Program-made: the position numbers and the translations under genes
Assembly (NCBI RefSeq): GCF_001411555.2
Contig: NC_049914.1
Coordinates: forward strand, 9,934,273 to 9,998,272
From: Juglans regia
Taxonomy: Eukaryota; Streptophyta; Magnoliopsida; Fagales; Juglandaceae
Reading direction: 5' to 3'
Length of the DNA: 64,000 bases
The notes under the pieces: model-generated
Database searches by the model: none
What the model was told of the DNA's origin: nothing
Seen by the model: the letters and a program-made list of their open reading frames with translations, nothing else
Shown: in pieces, positions 1 through 11,395 of the stretch
Layout: every line of letters starts with the position of its first letter
Position numbering within the stretch: position 1 is the stretch's first letter

Positions 1-240
1 GCGACTTGGCATTGCAGGTGACTTATATTATAAGGGATTGTGATCATGTTTGGGTTGTTGGTGTTGATGGTCGCAAGGTCTTGGAAACAATTGTAAAGGC
101 AGGACATTTGTTTACCGTCCTAATGGTTTTTTGTTGTTCCGAAATATTGCTGCTCCTGATGGTATGGAGTGGCTCTCTATAATCACCACCCCCAAGCAAG
201 ACTTGTTCCACATTCTTAACCACTTTATCACATTTATTTA
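1..240. other. unassigned flank of the copia insertion
   Basis: No gene is recognised here. The last five bases (236-240, ATTTA) are the left copy of the target-site duplication of the copia element that follows, so this stretch is the pre-insertion locus, which resumes at 8002. Confidence 0.5.
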
Positions 241-621
241 TATTGGTAGTGGGTACCCCATGACCCATGTTGTGTCTACATGGGTGAGGGAGTTATTATT
301 AACTCTCCACATCTACCACTTCAAGAAAGTTAATTAACGTCCCATGAAAAAACTCTTTAAATAAGAGTTTTACGTAAGTTAAATTAATAATAGTGAAAAA
401 GTGAACGTACAAAAGAAAAGCTCATCTCTCTCTACAATTTTCTTAAAGAAACCATCTAAATCTCTTGATCTCGAAACGTGAAATTTTTTAGGAGACTCTA
501 GTAACCTCCTAAGCGATGTAGAGGTGCAAACAACAAAGTAACGTGGGCTATAAGACAAGCAAAGACTCGGGCTTGTGGAAATTCTGCTCTTTTAGATAAT
601 TCGAATTAACCTTATTTAACA
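241..621 (+). repeat. 5' LTR of the copia element
   Basis: It is 381 bp, begins TATTGG and ends TTAACA. It aligns along its whole length with 7616-8001, with scattered substitutions and small indels, so the insertion is not recent. Confidence 0.92.
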
Positions 622-622
622 T

Positions 623-634
623 TGGTATCAGAGC
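623..634 (+). other. primer-binding site
   Basis: TGGTATCAGAGC, one base after the 5' LTR, is the usual plant copia site complementary to the 3' end of initiator tRNA-Met. Confidence 0.85.
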
Positions 635-2176
635 CTATATTGCTTATTTTTACCCATATGAATATGATTACATGTTGTTTAATGCTTTAGGATAAATTTA
701 ACAGTATGTAATTGATGATATGTCATGATTGTTTGTATTTTATATTTTTCATTAGAGGCTACAATATGATATGTTTAAGATTGAATTCTCTATAAGAAAC
801 TATTTCTTTTAATGTCAGAACCATGTCTCTTAAACATGTTTAAAGTTCATGTTTGGGACGTGACTTTGAGCCAACTTTTAACTAACCAAATCTTATTTTT
901 CAGAAATAATTATTATTTAGTTAGAAAGCTATAAGCTTTAAGTTATGATTGATTGAAAATAGGTAGTCGAAATCGGGAAAAATCAAAAATTTGGGTTGAG
1001 GAAGAAGATGATGAACAATATTTTTCACCAGTCCCACTCTCGACTATGGAGAGCGTGATCCATCCTTGCACTTGGGGTGCATTTTTACTCACTTTATTGA
1101 CATACATACACATTAAGATGACTGAACTTTATTTGTGGACATTGAAAAACATCGAGAATGATGGAGGTGATATACACTCTCTGTCGTGGCAAGTGAACCA
1201 AAGGCAATACAACCTCTAGAGCCAAAACAAAGCCCATAGTCATAGGAGGCACATGGGGGCGCATGCGGCTGCTTCCGTTGTCCAATTTTTGACACGTGTG
1301 GCATGTGTACTCTTGTGTTGGTGTCTAAAATTGATTTATATATTTTTTTTGTTGAGACAAAGAGTTGAAAAAATATTTTTTAAATCATTATTATTAAAAG
1401 CTAATTATTATTAATTTTGGGACACTTGTCATACTTCCTCAAGTCCATTTTTTTTTGTGTTATATGAAAAATTATATAGATTATTTTTTTTATGCATGTA
1501 TTGAATTGGTATTTTTAAATACATGTCCATATTGAATATGTGTCCCTAGATTTGATGACCTATTAAACCCTTCTCATTAGTTGAGAATGTGGGTTCTCTA
1601 TCTATTGAACTATCATGCATATTTTTATGATTGGATGTTTAAATTCATTATTTTTAAGTAAAATAAATAGAGTTGACATTGATAATTTGTTGAGCTAATG
1701 TGTAATGTATGTATTTATTTTTATGTGAATGTATAAAGTATAGCTTATAAGTATATTGATGACATGGCATCCTTATTTATTATTTTCCTAGAAGATTTGT
1801 AGTAAGATTTTATTTAGAAATGTAATATTGATAATGTAATTTTATTATTGAAGCCATATAAAGGGATGTATTTTACGTCTATCGATATATTTTAAGGACA
1901 CCTTAACATTATACACCAAATTATCAATGAGGTTTCAGGTGGAGCCTATGCATAAATATGTACATGAGTTTTGAGTATTTTTTTAAAAACTACTCTATAA
2001 ATTTTATTCAAAATTAATCAGATATTATATTTTGACTTATATAGTAGGAGATGATTACTGGATTTTAGCGAAATCTTCAGTCTCACCATGTAGGAAGGAA
2101 TTCCATGGTCTAGTTAGATTTTGGAATAAAATTAAATGTGTGTTAATGTCAATTTCGCACAATGAATATAGTGATA

Positions 2177-3095
2177 ATGACTACTAAGAATATAGTTGCT
2201 AACCTTACTAGAGGAGAGAAACTAGATGAGACCAACTATGACATGTGGTATAGGAAAATCCAATATATGCTAATGTACAAGAGATCTTTGAAAATCTATC
2301 ACATCTTATGATACAATCTGAGGAAGTGAATACTTTCCGACATTGTCATGTATGGAAGTCTATCATGCTTGAGTAAAGAAAGATCAGTATGCGCATTTTA
2401 CCATACTTGGCAGCAATATGTACGATGATCCTATCAAGGAGTTTGAGAACTGTCCAACTACCCAAGATATGTGAAACCAGCAGAAAATTACCTATGGGAA
2501 GACATCAGCTACTAGGCTCTGTACTCTCACTTTGATATTTGAGTAATATGTTATGAACCCTAAACATATCAAAACTGAGCATTTGAGGTCGATATCTGCC
2601 TTAATTCATGATCTAAAAGCCATTGGCAATAATCTCACTAATAAACAGCAAGTTACCGTTGTAATACGATCTTTGCCCGAGTTAACATGGGGGCAAATTA
2701 AGCTCATTTTAGCACACAATGAGAAAATTAAGACTTTTACTTATATATCTTGCCATTTTGAGCTAGAGGCGGAGCGCATAAATGCGTACCATAATACTCT
2801 TCTTGTTACTCAAGCTGGAAAGTGCAAAACATTCAAGTCTAAACGCAAGCAACATGAGAGATATACTGGAGTGGCAAATAGTCTTGGGCCAAAGGATGAA
2901 AAAGTAGTAAAGCACAGTAAATGCAAGCGTGCTGGCGAGGCTAAGTCCAAATTGAAGTGTTATAACTATGGAAAAGTTTGTCACTTTGCCCGTGAGTGCA
3001 CTGAGGCAAAAAAAGTATCACTAAACACAGTTCTCTCATTACTTTTGTTTGTTCATATATTTTTGTTGCTTACTCAATTCTTGAATAAATTGTAG
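2177..3095 (+). pseudogene. copia gag, decayed
   Basis: The reading frame starts near an ATG at 2177 in a typical copia gag N-terminus, is broken by frameshifts, and stays open from 2553 to 3095. It ends in a degenerate CCHC zinc knuckle at about 2957-2998. In that knuckle the second cysteine has become tyrosine (CYNYGKVCHFAREC), so RNA binding by the knuckle should be impaired. The protease start (VDTGA) follows at 3089 in a different frame from gag, which marks another frameshift. Confidence 0.8.
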
Positions 3096-6000
3096 ACACA
3101 GGAGCAATCAAACATGTAGCTCGAGATTGAGTTGAGTTTATAGATTATAGAAGAATACTAGCTGGCAAATAGTACGTTATATTGGGTAACAAAACTCGAG
3201 TGGAAGTACTTGGAGGTGGCACCTACCAACTCAATATGCGTCTGAGGTGCTTGTTACTTCTTCATGATGTGCTATATGCACCTGGTATTCAATTTAATCT
3301 ATTTTCAGTTATTTTTATATTGGAAATTGGTTTTACTTTTCATTTTGATTGCCCTCAACTGGACTTTTATTTGTATAGAGTTTTTTATGGATATGGTTTT
3401 ATTTCAAATGGTTTCTTTATGTTGAATTTAGATAATTCTTTATTTTCTTTTATGGCTTCAAATGATGATGATATTGTTTCTAATTCATTAAAATGACATA
3501 CTAAACTAGGCCACATACGAAAATATAAAATGGCTAGGCTGGCTAAAGAAGGCCTATTGAGGTTTTTCGCTAATGTAAGTCTACCTATGTGTGAGCCTTG
3601 TTTATTTGGTAAGGCCTGTAGGAATTTTTTTTGGAAAGGCTCATAGGGCATCTTATAATTTAGAGTTAGTCCATTCTGATATTTGTGAACCTATAAATGT
3701 GAAGGACGTTATGACGCCTCTTATTTTCTCATCTTTATAGATGACTACTCACGTTTTAGTTATTTCTATCTGATCTCCTATCACTTTGAAGCATTAGACT
3801 ACAAGCGTTTTGTGGTTGATGTTGAGAATCAGAAAGAAAGGAATTTAAAAACTCTATAACTGATCAGGATCGAGAGTACTTATCTAAAGAGTTTCAGGGA
3901 CTATATGAGCAAAAAAGGATACATAGGCAATTAACGATTTCTAGTTCACCACAACAAAAATGTGTTGCAAAAATGAGGAATCTCACCACAACAAAAATGG
4001 TTTGATCAATGATGGCGCAAGCTAACCTACCAATATCATTTTGGGGGATGTTGTTCTAGCTATTGCCTACAGTTTGAACCATGTGTCTTATAAGTTCGTT
4101 CCTTTAACCCCATATAAATTATGGAATGATGCAAAACTAAATTTAGAACATTTGCGGTTTTGGGATTTTGCGGGTTATGTTTACACCATTACCCATACAT
4201 ATGAAAAACTTGGCCCTATAGAAAATAAACATCTCTTCATAAAATATTCAGAGAATTCAAATAGCTATATAATATTTGGTGAACATCGTAGCAGAGGAAT
4301 GACAAAAATAGAGTTTGGTGAACATCCTAGCAAATGAATGATTTTTCCAATATTGATAAAACAAAGAATGATATTGAATTGTTTGAGTTGTAAGAACTTA
4401 AACGAGTTACATCATCTTTTGGTAAGGGTGGAGAATTATCACATCCTAGAATTTCAAAAGATAATAAGAGTGACTTGCCTCTTAGTGGGAGTATACCACT
4501 AGAAAGTGACTCACAAGAATCTCAATTATGTAGAAGTGAACGTGGAAGCATTCATCGTCATCGTTTTGAGATTGAAGGAAAATTTTTCATGTGTGCTCTG
4601 TGTGACTTTGATGAACTTTCTTCTTATGAGGAAGCACTAAGTTCACCTACTTCAAATAAATGGTTAGCTTCTATGAGAGATGAGATGAATTCTATGGAAA
4701 AGAACTAAATTTGGGAGTTAGTTGATCTTCCAACTGGACGCAAATCTATTGGAAACAAATGAGTTTTAAAAATTAAGCTTCAGACAGATGGATTAATTGA
4801 CAAGTATAAGGCTCGACTCGTGGCGAATGGCTATACTCAAAGTGGAGAACTAGACGAGTAGATCTATATAGATCAACCTATTGGCTTTGAGGTTGAGAGA
4901 CAAGAGCACAAAGTATGCCAGCTGAAACGTTTCATCTAATGCCTTAAACAATCGTCTAGACAATAGTACTTCAAATTTCATGATGCCATTACTTCAATTA
5001 GGGGTGTAAGGAGTTCAGTCTGGACCAGAAAAATAAACCAAACTGAACATTTTATCAGGTCCCAAGGTCTATAAATTTTGGACCGAACTGGACTAAACTC
5101 CTATATATATTTTAAAAGTATTTTTAATAATTTAATAAATTATTTTTATATAGTAGTTATATAAGTTAATGATATAACTTTCATCAAATTTATTATTATT
5201 GACCATATAAAATATTTTTTTAATGAGTTAGTTATATAATCCACTTTAATAATTCATTTAATTTTAATTCAGTAATTTAAATAAATATTTTTATTAATTT
5301 ATTTGAAAAAATAAAAAAATAAAAAATATTTGGGCCGGACTAAACGGACCGACCGAACCAGAGTCCCTATGGATGTTCGATCTGGTCCAAGGAAAATGAT
5401 GGATTTCGGTCCATCACCCCTGGACCGGATCGATTTACACCCCAAATTTCAATTGACTTTGAGATGCTATAAGAATATTATTGTGTGTATATCAAACGTA
5501 AATTGAAGAGTTTTTTAATTTTGTCATTGCACGTAAATGACATTTTATTAGCTGGAAATGATATGGAGATAATTGTTACCACAAAAGAGTAGTTGTCCTC
5601 TACTTTTGAGTTGAATAACATGGGTGAAGCAAATTATATGCTTAGAATTAAGATTTCAAATGATCGATCTAGGAAACTTCTTAGTTTGTCTCAAGAGACT
5701 TATATTTAGAAGATTGTAGAATGATTTTGTATGCACAACTCCAAACCCATAGACACTCAAATTGATAAATGTTATACATTGAACTTAAAACATTGCCCTA
5801 AGAATGATGAGGAAAAGAAAGAAATAACTAGAGTTCCTTATGCAAGTGCAATTGGAAGTTTGATGTAAGCTATGTTGTGTACACAATCTGACATTTGCTT
5901 TGTAGTTTGATTGTTAGTCGTTATCAAAGTAACCCAGGACATGTTCATTGACAAGCAGTTAAGAGGATTTTTTGATACATTCGTGGGACAACAGACCTTT

Positions 6001-6460
6001 TTCTTTGCTATCATGCTGGAGACATAAGACTGAAGGGTTACCACGATACTGATTGAGCTAATGATAAAGACGAGCGTGAGTCCACGATGGGTTACACATT
6101 TATGCTTAGTAGGGGAGCTATTTCTTGGTATAGCAAGAAAAAATCATACATTGTTTTGTCCATGATGGAGTCAAAGTATGTTGCTTGTTCAGCAACTGTA
6201 CAAGATGTTGTTTAGTTGAAGAAATTTTTTCAGCCCTTAGAGATTACAGTTCATGCTGATGAAGCTGTTAAGATATATAACAATAGTATGTCAGCTTTGA
6301 CATATGTTAAGGATCCCAAATACCATGACAAAACTAAACACATAGATATTTATTTTCACTACATTCGAGATGTTGTTGCGTGAGGCGAGGTGATCCTACA
6401 ACATATCTCTACTAGTAAGATGGTAGCTGATCCTCTTACTAAGGCTACTAGTAGAAATGT
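3089..6460 (+). pseudogene. copia pol (protease, integrase, reverse transcriptase, RNase H), decayed
   Basis: Fragments appear in Ty1/copia order. The protease motif VDTGA is at 3089. The pre-integrase HTKLGHI segment is near 3500, and the integrase start LVHSDIC near 3668. The reverse-transcriptase entry segment (WELVDLP) is near 4700, and RNase H with the C-terminal KTKHIDI segment lies at 6060-6400. The reverse-transcriptase catalytic pair normally written YVDD reads HVND at about 5529-5540, so a catalytic aspartate is lost as well as the frame. Stops occur throughout. The frame is split by a MITE at 4999-5445; removing it rejoins the segment HDAITS to DFEML. Confidence 0.85.
4999..5445. 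mobile_element. hAT-type MITE inside copia reverse transcriptase
   Basis: The ends are inverted (TAGGGGTGTAA at left, TTACACCCCAA at right). The flanks carry a near-perfect 8-bp duplication, ACTTCAAT at 4991-4998 and ATTTCAAT at 5446-5453. The interior is AT-rich with GGACC-type GC-rich shoulders and no reading frame. It cuts a coding segment that is contiguous without it, so it arrived after the retrotransposon. Confidence 0.8.
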
Positions 6461-7615
6461 TTTCCAAACTCATGTTAGGAGCTTGAGACTTCATTGGATT
6501 TGATATATGTTGTTTAAAGATACCTTAGACTTTATAATACATTTGACATTATTAGCATCTATTGCATTAATGAAATTATTGTGTTTATCTTATATTGTAA
6601 GTGAAATGATACTATGTGAAAGCACACATTATAAAGATGTCATAAGAAAAATATCAGTCCACTCACATGGATGATCACCTTAGCGCTTGAATAGTGAGCA
6701 AAATGAGACAAATTAATTACTTTGATGCTTGGAAAGTGAGCAAGTAAACATATTGGTGCTTAGAGAGCATTTAAGATAAATTTAAAGAATGTCGTCTTAT
6801 CTTGACTAAGATGAGACTTATAAGAGCCATATATGAAGTATTTGCATAACTTCATGAAGCCTAATTAATGCAGAATGTGAAATCTTAGACAGACACTAGA
6901 TGAGTGACTGTGATAAGAAACTCAAATTAGAGTGCCTTTGTGGTGACTAGACTAAGATGTCTACGGCGTTTGAATGTGACAAACTCAATTAAATGGGACT
7001 TTTGCCGTAACATATATTTCATACTGTATGTGCTATAGATGACCATATGAATGAGTGATTGGATGGATCCCTGCTCCATCACTATGTGAGTCCTAATGGA
7101 TCAATAAATGATCTATTCTTATGCCTTTGAACATAAAACTATATCATGAGATGAAAACTTAATGTTTATACTTTAGCATGTTTTCTTAGGGTCACGAATG
7201 ATATGGTCTCATAGAGTATGTCTAAGAAAATAGTCAAGTCTAATTGAATTGACACGAGTGTCTAGGAAAGATTATTTGGATCCTTGTTATTTTGTCTCAT
7301 AGCCCAGACGATTATGTTGTTTTGACTTGATATAATCATGAGCATATTACATAATGTGAGATTAATAATTACTTTGAATTATAAACTCGTGATGGATTAA
7401 GTACTCTTGACCTAGTGAGAACAAATAGTCTGGGACATAGACGGAGATGTTATGAGTAGTGTACTATATTAGTATGATGGTGACTTAATATAGTACTCCT
7501 ATCATTTACCTTTTTGTCATGTCACATGCTTCATTTTCTGTATAAGAGATAATTGATCGAGAGATCAAGAGGAAATTGTTAATGAGCATAACATCCATTA
7601 TAGACAAGTGAGAGA

Positions 7616-8001
7616 TATTGGTAGTGGGTATCCCATGACCCATGTTACGTCCACATGGGTGGGGGAGTTATTAATTAACTCCCCATCACTACCACTTAAC
7701 TTTAGGGAAGTTAATTAACCTCCCATGAGAAAATTCTTTAAATAAGAGTTTTACGTATATTGAATTAAGAAAAGTGAAAAAGTGAATGCACAAAAGAAAA
7801 ACTCTTCTTTCTCTACAATTTTCCTAGAAAAACCATCTAAATCTTTTGATCTTGAGGCTTAAAATTTTTTAGGAGCTCTAGTAGCCTCCTAAGCAAAGTA
7901 GATACGCAAATAATAAAGTGACGTGAGCTATAAGACGAGCAAAGATCCGGGTTTATGAGAATTTTGCTCCTTGAAGTAATTCGAATTAATCTTATTTAAC
8001 A
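7616..8001 (+). repeat. 3' LTR of the copia element
   Basis: It is 386 bp, begins TATTGG and ends TTAACA, and is followed by the ATTTA duplication at 8002-8006. A polypurine tract ends just upstream at 7615. Confidence 0.92.
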
Positions 8002-8174
8002 ATTTAGAACCCTATTATCTCTCTAATGAAAGTTGTGGCATACAACTTTTTACCCTTTTAGTTACGATTTACCTGATGGAGATTAATAATAGTCGAATTG
8101 TACATAATTTTACTAAATTAAATAAAATATTATCACAATTATGTAATGTTAATCCTTATATTTTTATTAGTCTT

Positions 8175-8612
8175 TGTCATAAGTCCACGAGCAGAATACA
8201 TGGGCCATGGGCCAGATAATTTCAGTAGCTATTTCCTTCATTTTAATTCAACGTTTTTATTGGAACAATAGTATAGTATAGTAAGTGGGTTTGGACCCAT
8301 AGTTTTAGTTTCTTTGTATGAAATTATGTCGAGTATCTAATGGACCCAATGGTTATGGGCTGCATAAGTGAATTGTATTAGTGTTAAAGGCTTAATATGA
8401 ACTATTAGAGTTTATTTTGTTTTTACTGTTTTAGGTTCACTTAGGCCAACTGCTATGTAAAGAGCCAAAGGCTTCCTGTTTGTGCATCCAGAAGCTAAAA
8501 GAAAAGTGTATTTCCTTTCTCTTCCCATCTTCTTCATTCTTTTATGGAGGTACGCCCTTCAAAGTGAGCAATTTCAGCATATTTGTTCTTTAGTAACTTG
8601 GAGTGTGTTACA
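8175..8612 (+). repeat. 5' LTR of gene-capturing element, copy 1
   Basis: 438 bp, TGTCA..TTACA, closely similar to 11396-11851 and more distantly to the two LTRs at 19362-19701 and 22882-23238 (those on the minus strand). Confidence 0.88.
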
Positions 8613-8658
8613 ATTGGTATCAGAGTTAGGTTTTCCTTGACAGTTACTTCATCAATCC

Positions 8659-8900
8659 ATGGAAATAGAAGAAATTATCTTATCATTACTCAAAATTAAA
8701 GAGATGGTCGAATAGCCACAACAACGTTGTGAAGTTATTCTACAGACATTCAAATATGTCAAGAACAAGTTTGAAGACTTCAGGACCAAACTTCAATAAA
8801 GAGTTCACCTATCTGCAACACCAACTTTGTGCATTGCAGGAAGAAGAAGAACACGCAATAATGGCGGTAGAAAAAGGGGAAGTGAATCCCGACGAAATTT
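8659..8900 (+). pseudogene. 5' gag-like coiled-coil module, copy 1
   Basis: An ATG at 8659 opens a short frame that soon stops, and the continuation is in another frame. The segment reading KEFTYLQHQLCALQEEEEH resembles NESFNHLENQICQIQKEL in the copy at 19362-23238. Both lie just inside the primer-binding site, so this looks like the remnant of the element's own first gene and not captured DNA. It is Glu/Gln-rich and probably a coiled coil. Confidence 0.5.
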
Positions 8901-9684
8901 CTCAGCTCTTTGATCTCCTTCTCCGATTCTCACTTCCTTATCTTCCTTTTAGAAACTATTTTCTTTTTTCTTCCTTTATGTCGGTCGCCCTTAGCACTAA
9001 TGATTCACTGACTGTAAAAGGGGAACACCTAGCCATCCGATGGAAGTTTGATCCCCGTGGAATCGATTTTCGATTCCTCACCCTCACCACAAAACAATAA
9101 CCATACCATATTCCAACCTATAGATCTTTCTCATTCCCAATTCTCTATGTCTCTTCGAAGAACAAACCTTCAAAAAATGCAGGCATCCCTAATCATCTCT
9201 GCCTCTACCAACACTTCACTAGTGATCGAATGGAAATAGATTGATGAGGGATGTTGTCGACGGAGGTGGAAATAGAACATGAAACGAAGGGTTCAAATGG
9301 TAACACCGAAGATTATCAAAATGCTCCGAAGGCCGACAAGGTATCGCCGCTCATGGGATCCTCAGCTTTTGCCCTTCTCCTCTTTTTCATGTCGTCTCTA
9401 CTCTCACAATCTATCTACTCCACCAATCTGTTCGCCCCTAGTTGCCGACAATTGCAACTCCTTGCCATTTGCCATGATAGCAAGATTGTCTGGATTTTCG
9501 TGGTCCACTGGCACTGGATAAAGTTTATTGTGAGTAGGATTGAGGTTGTTCAGATAGCTTCATCTTTCAAGACCAAGTGTCGAACGCAACACTCCAAACA
9601 ACATAGAAAATCTTCCCCAAAATTTGCAGTTATTGGATTTTTGAATAATACTTTAGAATAGAAGGGAGAACAATCTGTCTTCAG
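8901..9684 (+). other. unassigned interior segment of copy 1
   Basis: Open frames of 60-136 codons overlap here (9251-9661 is the longest), but none is recognised. By position this could be further captured cDNA or part of the element's ancestral gene. Confidence 0.3.
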
Positions 9685-9790
9685 ATGAAGAAGAGTTTGA
9701 AGGCGTGATTCAAACAGATTTTGCATTCTTCGATCCCAAAGCCAATGACTTTCATGGGGTGAAGACCTGGCTGCAAACCCACTCAAATCA
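9685..9790 (+). pseudogene. BCCIP: captured fragment of BCCIP homologue
   Basis: After an acidic SSDEEEFEGV stretch the translation reads DFAFFDPKANDFHGVKTWLQ, which is the characteristic N-terminal signature of plant BCCIP-type proteins (BRCA2- and CDKN1A-interacting protein homologues, nuclear and linked to DNA repair and ribosome assembly). Only about 35 codons are present, roughly a tenth of the family length, and no start codon belongs to it. It sits inside an LTR element and abuts an unrelated fragment, so it is cargo and not a gene. Confidence 0.8.
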
Positions 9791-10040
9791 CATCGCTTAT
9801 CATCGATGTAGGTTTGATTTAGAACTGGAAGACATCACACGACCTCCTGAGCATGGTGAAATTGATCTAGCTGCTTTGTCTCAGTCGATGCAACAAGCTG
9901 TTGTTGCTCTGGCCTTTGGTTACCTCATGCGTGATTAGCTACTGTTATTTTGCAAGGGAGGTAGTGAGCATGAAGTCAAAAAAACTCGTGTTCAAATTCT
10001 TACTCCTGACCGTGATGTTGGGGATGGTAAGATTTGTAAA
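9791..10040 (+). pseudogene. captured fragment, source gene not recognised
   Basis: The translation contains ITRPPEHGEIDLAALSQSM followed by QQAVVALAFGYLMRD, then, after a stop and a frame change, QILTPDRDVGDGKICK. The sequence is protein-like with good codon structure, but I cannot name its parent. It lies between the BCCIP and proteasome fragments. Confidence 0.45.
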
Positions 10041-10145
10041 GTTTGCTTGGGTGGAACAATAATCGAGCATCAAACGACAGTAGGAGGATCTGGCTCTAGT
10101 TACTTGTATGAATTTTCTGACCAAGCATGGATGAAAGGTATAGCG
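10041..10145 (+). pseudogene. PBA1: captured fragment of 20S proteasome beta-1 subunit
   Basis: The translation GGTIIEHQTTVGGSGSSYLY followed by EFSDQAWMKG matches the conserved GGT-IGGSGSSYLYGF-DQAW segment of the eukaryotic beta-1 (caspase-like) catalytic subunit of the 20S proteasome. About 33 codons are present and the N-terminal catalytic threonine region is absent, so nothing functional can be made. The match ends abruptly near 10145, and the following 250 bases are unassigned. Confidence 0.85.
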
Positions 10146-10399
10146 TCTCAAATGTTTGATGAAATGCTTGAAAAAAATCTTATGATGATTTTTCATTCTT
10201 TTGACTCCATTTTCTTTAGTTTGGTATCAAAATTTAGAGCTGGACTTGAAGCATAAATTAGGCTATTTTTTCCTATGACTGTTTTGAGAATTTTTGAAAA
10301 TGTTGTTCAATCTAACTTCGAGCAGAAGATGATTGTGCTTCCAATTCTCGTGAAGCACTGTGTTAATTCCCAAATTTTGGTGGAAGCTATCATACTTGA

Positions 10400-11085
10400 G
10401 GTTCTTGTTGAAGAAAGGTCTTCTGTAATAATATTGACATTGAATAGACTGAGACAAGTGAATGCCCTTCCACTTCAAATGTTTTTTCGGTTATTGGAAC
10501 TTTTCAGTGCCTATAAAGAGGATTCAAATGTCAAGTTGGTAATTATGAAGGGAAAAGGGAGAGCATTTTGTGATGGTGATGATGTTGCAGTTGTGGTTCT
10601 GATTGTAGTAAAAGTGACTGGAGATTAGGTGCAAATTATTTTCAGAAGGAGTTCCTCTTAAATTACATCATGACAACCTACTGTAAACTCCAAGTTTCAA
10701 TTCTTAATGGAATTGTGATGCGAGGTGGAGCCAACGCTTCAATTCACAGTAAATTCCGGGTTGAAACAGAAAATTGGATATTTGCAATGCCAAAAACAGG
10801 TTTGGGACTCTTCCCAGGTGTGGGTGCCTCTTATTTCTTGTCCAGACCCCAATGATTCTTTGGAGAGTATGTGGGTCTTACTGACACTAGGTTGGATGGG
10901 GTTGAAATTCTTGCTTGTGGCCTTGCAACACACTTCGTCCCCCCAGTGAGATTGTCGATGTTGGAAGAGGCACTGCACAAATTAGATTCAAGTGATCCAG
11001 CCATTGTTTCTCCAATGAGCCTTAAGGTTTTTCTGAGATCAATTAGACAAGGAAGGCTCCAGGGTGTTGGAAAATGCCTTAATCC
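10400..11085 (+). pseudogene. CHY1: captured cDNA of 3-hydroxyisobutyryl-CoA hydrolase (CHY1-type)
   Basis: This is the longest cargo piece in copy 1, about 680 bases in the crotonase/enoyl-CoA hydratase family. Landmarks in order are SSVIILTLNRLRQVNALPLQ, the oxyanion-hole region GKGRAFCDGDDV, MRGGANASIH, GLGLFPGVGASYFLSRPQ, and LRSIRQGRLQGVGKCL near the C-terminus. The intact enzyme acts in valine catabolism and peroxisomal metabolism. Frameshifts near 10620 and 10850 and several substitutions in glycine-rich active-site loops make it inactive. A stretch before SPMSLKVFLRSI appears deleted. It reads through exon boundaries without introns, and the plant gene is multi-exon, so it was captured as processed RNA. 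Confidence 0.87.
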
Positions 11086-11089
11086 TACA

Positions 11090-11395
11090 ATTTGCACAAA
11101 TCAAAATGTTTCAAAGGATGACAATTGGCAGTAAAGAATACAGTGTTGAGCTTCCATTTTCTCCAATTGTTTTAGAAGTCAGGGGAGGAATTGGTGGAAT
11201 GTGGTGTGTCACTTGTGGTTGTGTTCCCAAGAGGATTGAGGTGTATGCTGCAACACTTCTTGATGGTATTATTATTATGAAACTTTGAGTGGTTGCTAGT
11301 AAAAAGAAAATACTCGTTTTTGACCCTGGTGGTGGGAAAATTGTGGACAAGGATATTCGTACATTGTCGGAAAGGTGCTTCGATGGGGGATGGTT
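11090..11395 (+). other. 3' module of the gene-capturing element, copy 1
   Basis: The last roughly 150-300 bases before the 3' LTR match, in order, the equivalent stretch of the other copy (19702-19960 on the minus strand). Shared landmarks are a GTTGTGTTC word, a GACCCTGGTGGTGGGAAAAT-like word, ATTGTGGACAA, and the final GATGGGGGATGG purine tract. The module is therefore probably native to the element and may hold packaging or priming signals. It is weakly open as 11064-11288. Confidence 0.6.

Larger units (their letters stand above)
241..8001 (+). mobile_element. Ty1/copia LTR retrotransposon, complete ends, decayed coding region
   Basis: Two LTRs (241-621 and 7616-8001) of about 380 bp bracket the element, and the five-base duplication ATTTA lies at 236-240 and 8002-8006. 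A primer-binding site matching the initiator-methionine tRNA type (TGGTATCAGAGC) starts at 623, and a purine-rich tract (AGTGAGAGA) precedes the 3' LTR. The order gag, protease, integrase, reverse transcriptase, RNase H is that of Ty1/copia. Coding capacity is lost through many stops, frameshifts and a MITE inside the reverse transcriptase. Both LTRs begin TATTGG rather than the usual TGTTGG, so the terminal TG..CA is TA..CA. The leader between the primer site and gag is about 1.5 kb, unusually long, and may hold a further insertion. Confidence 0.93.
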
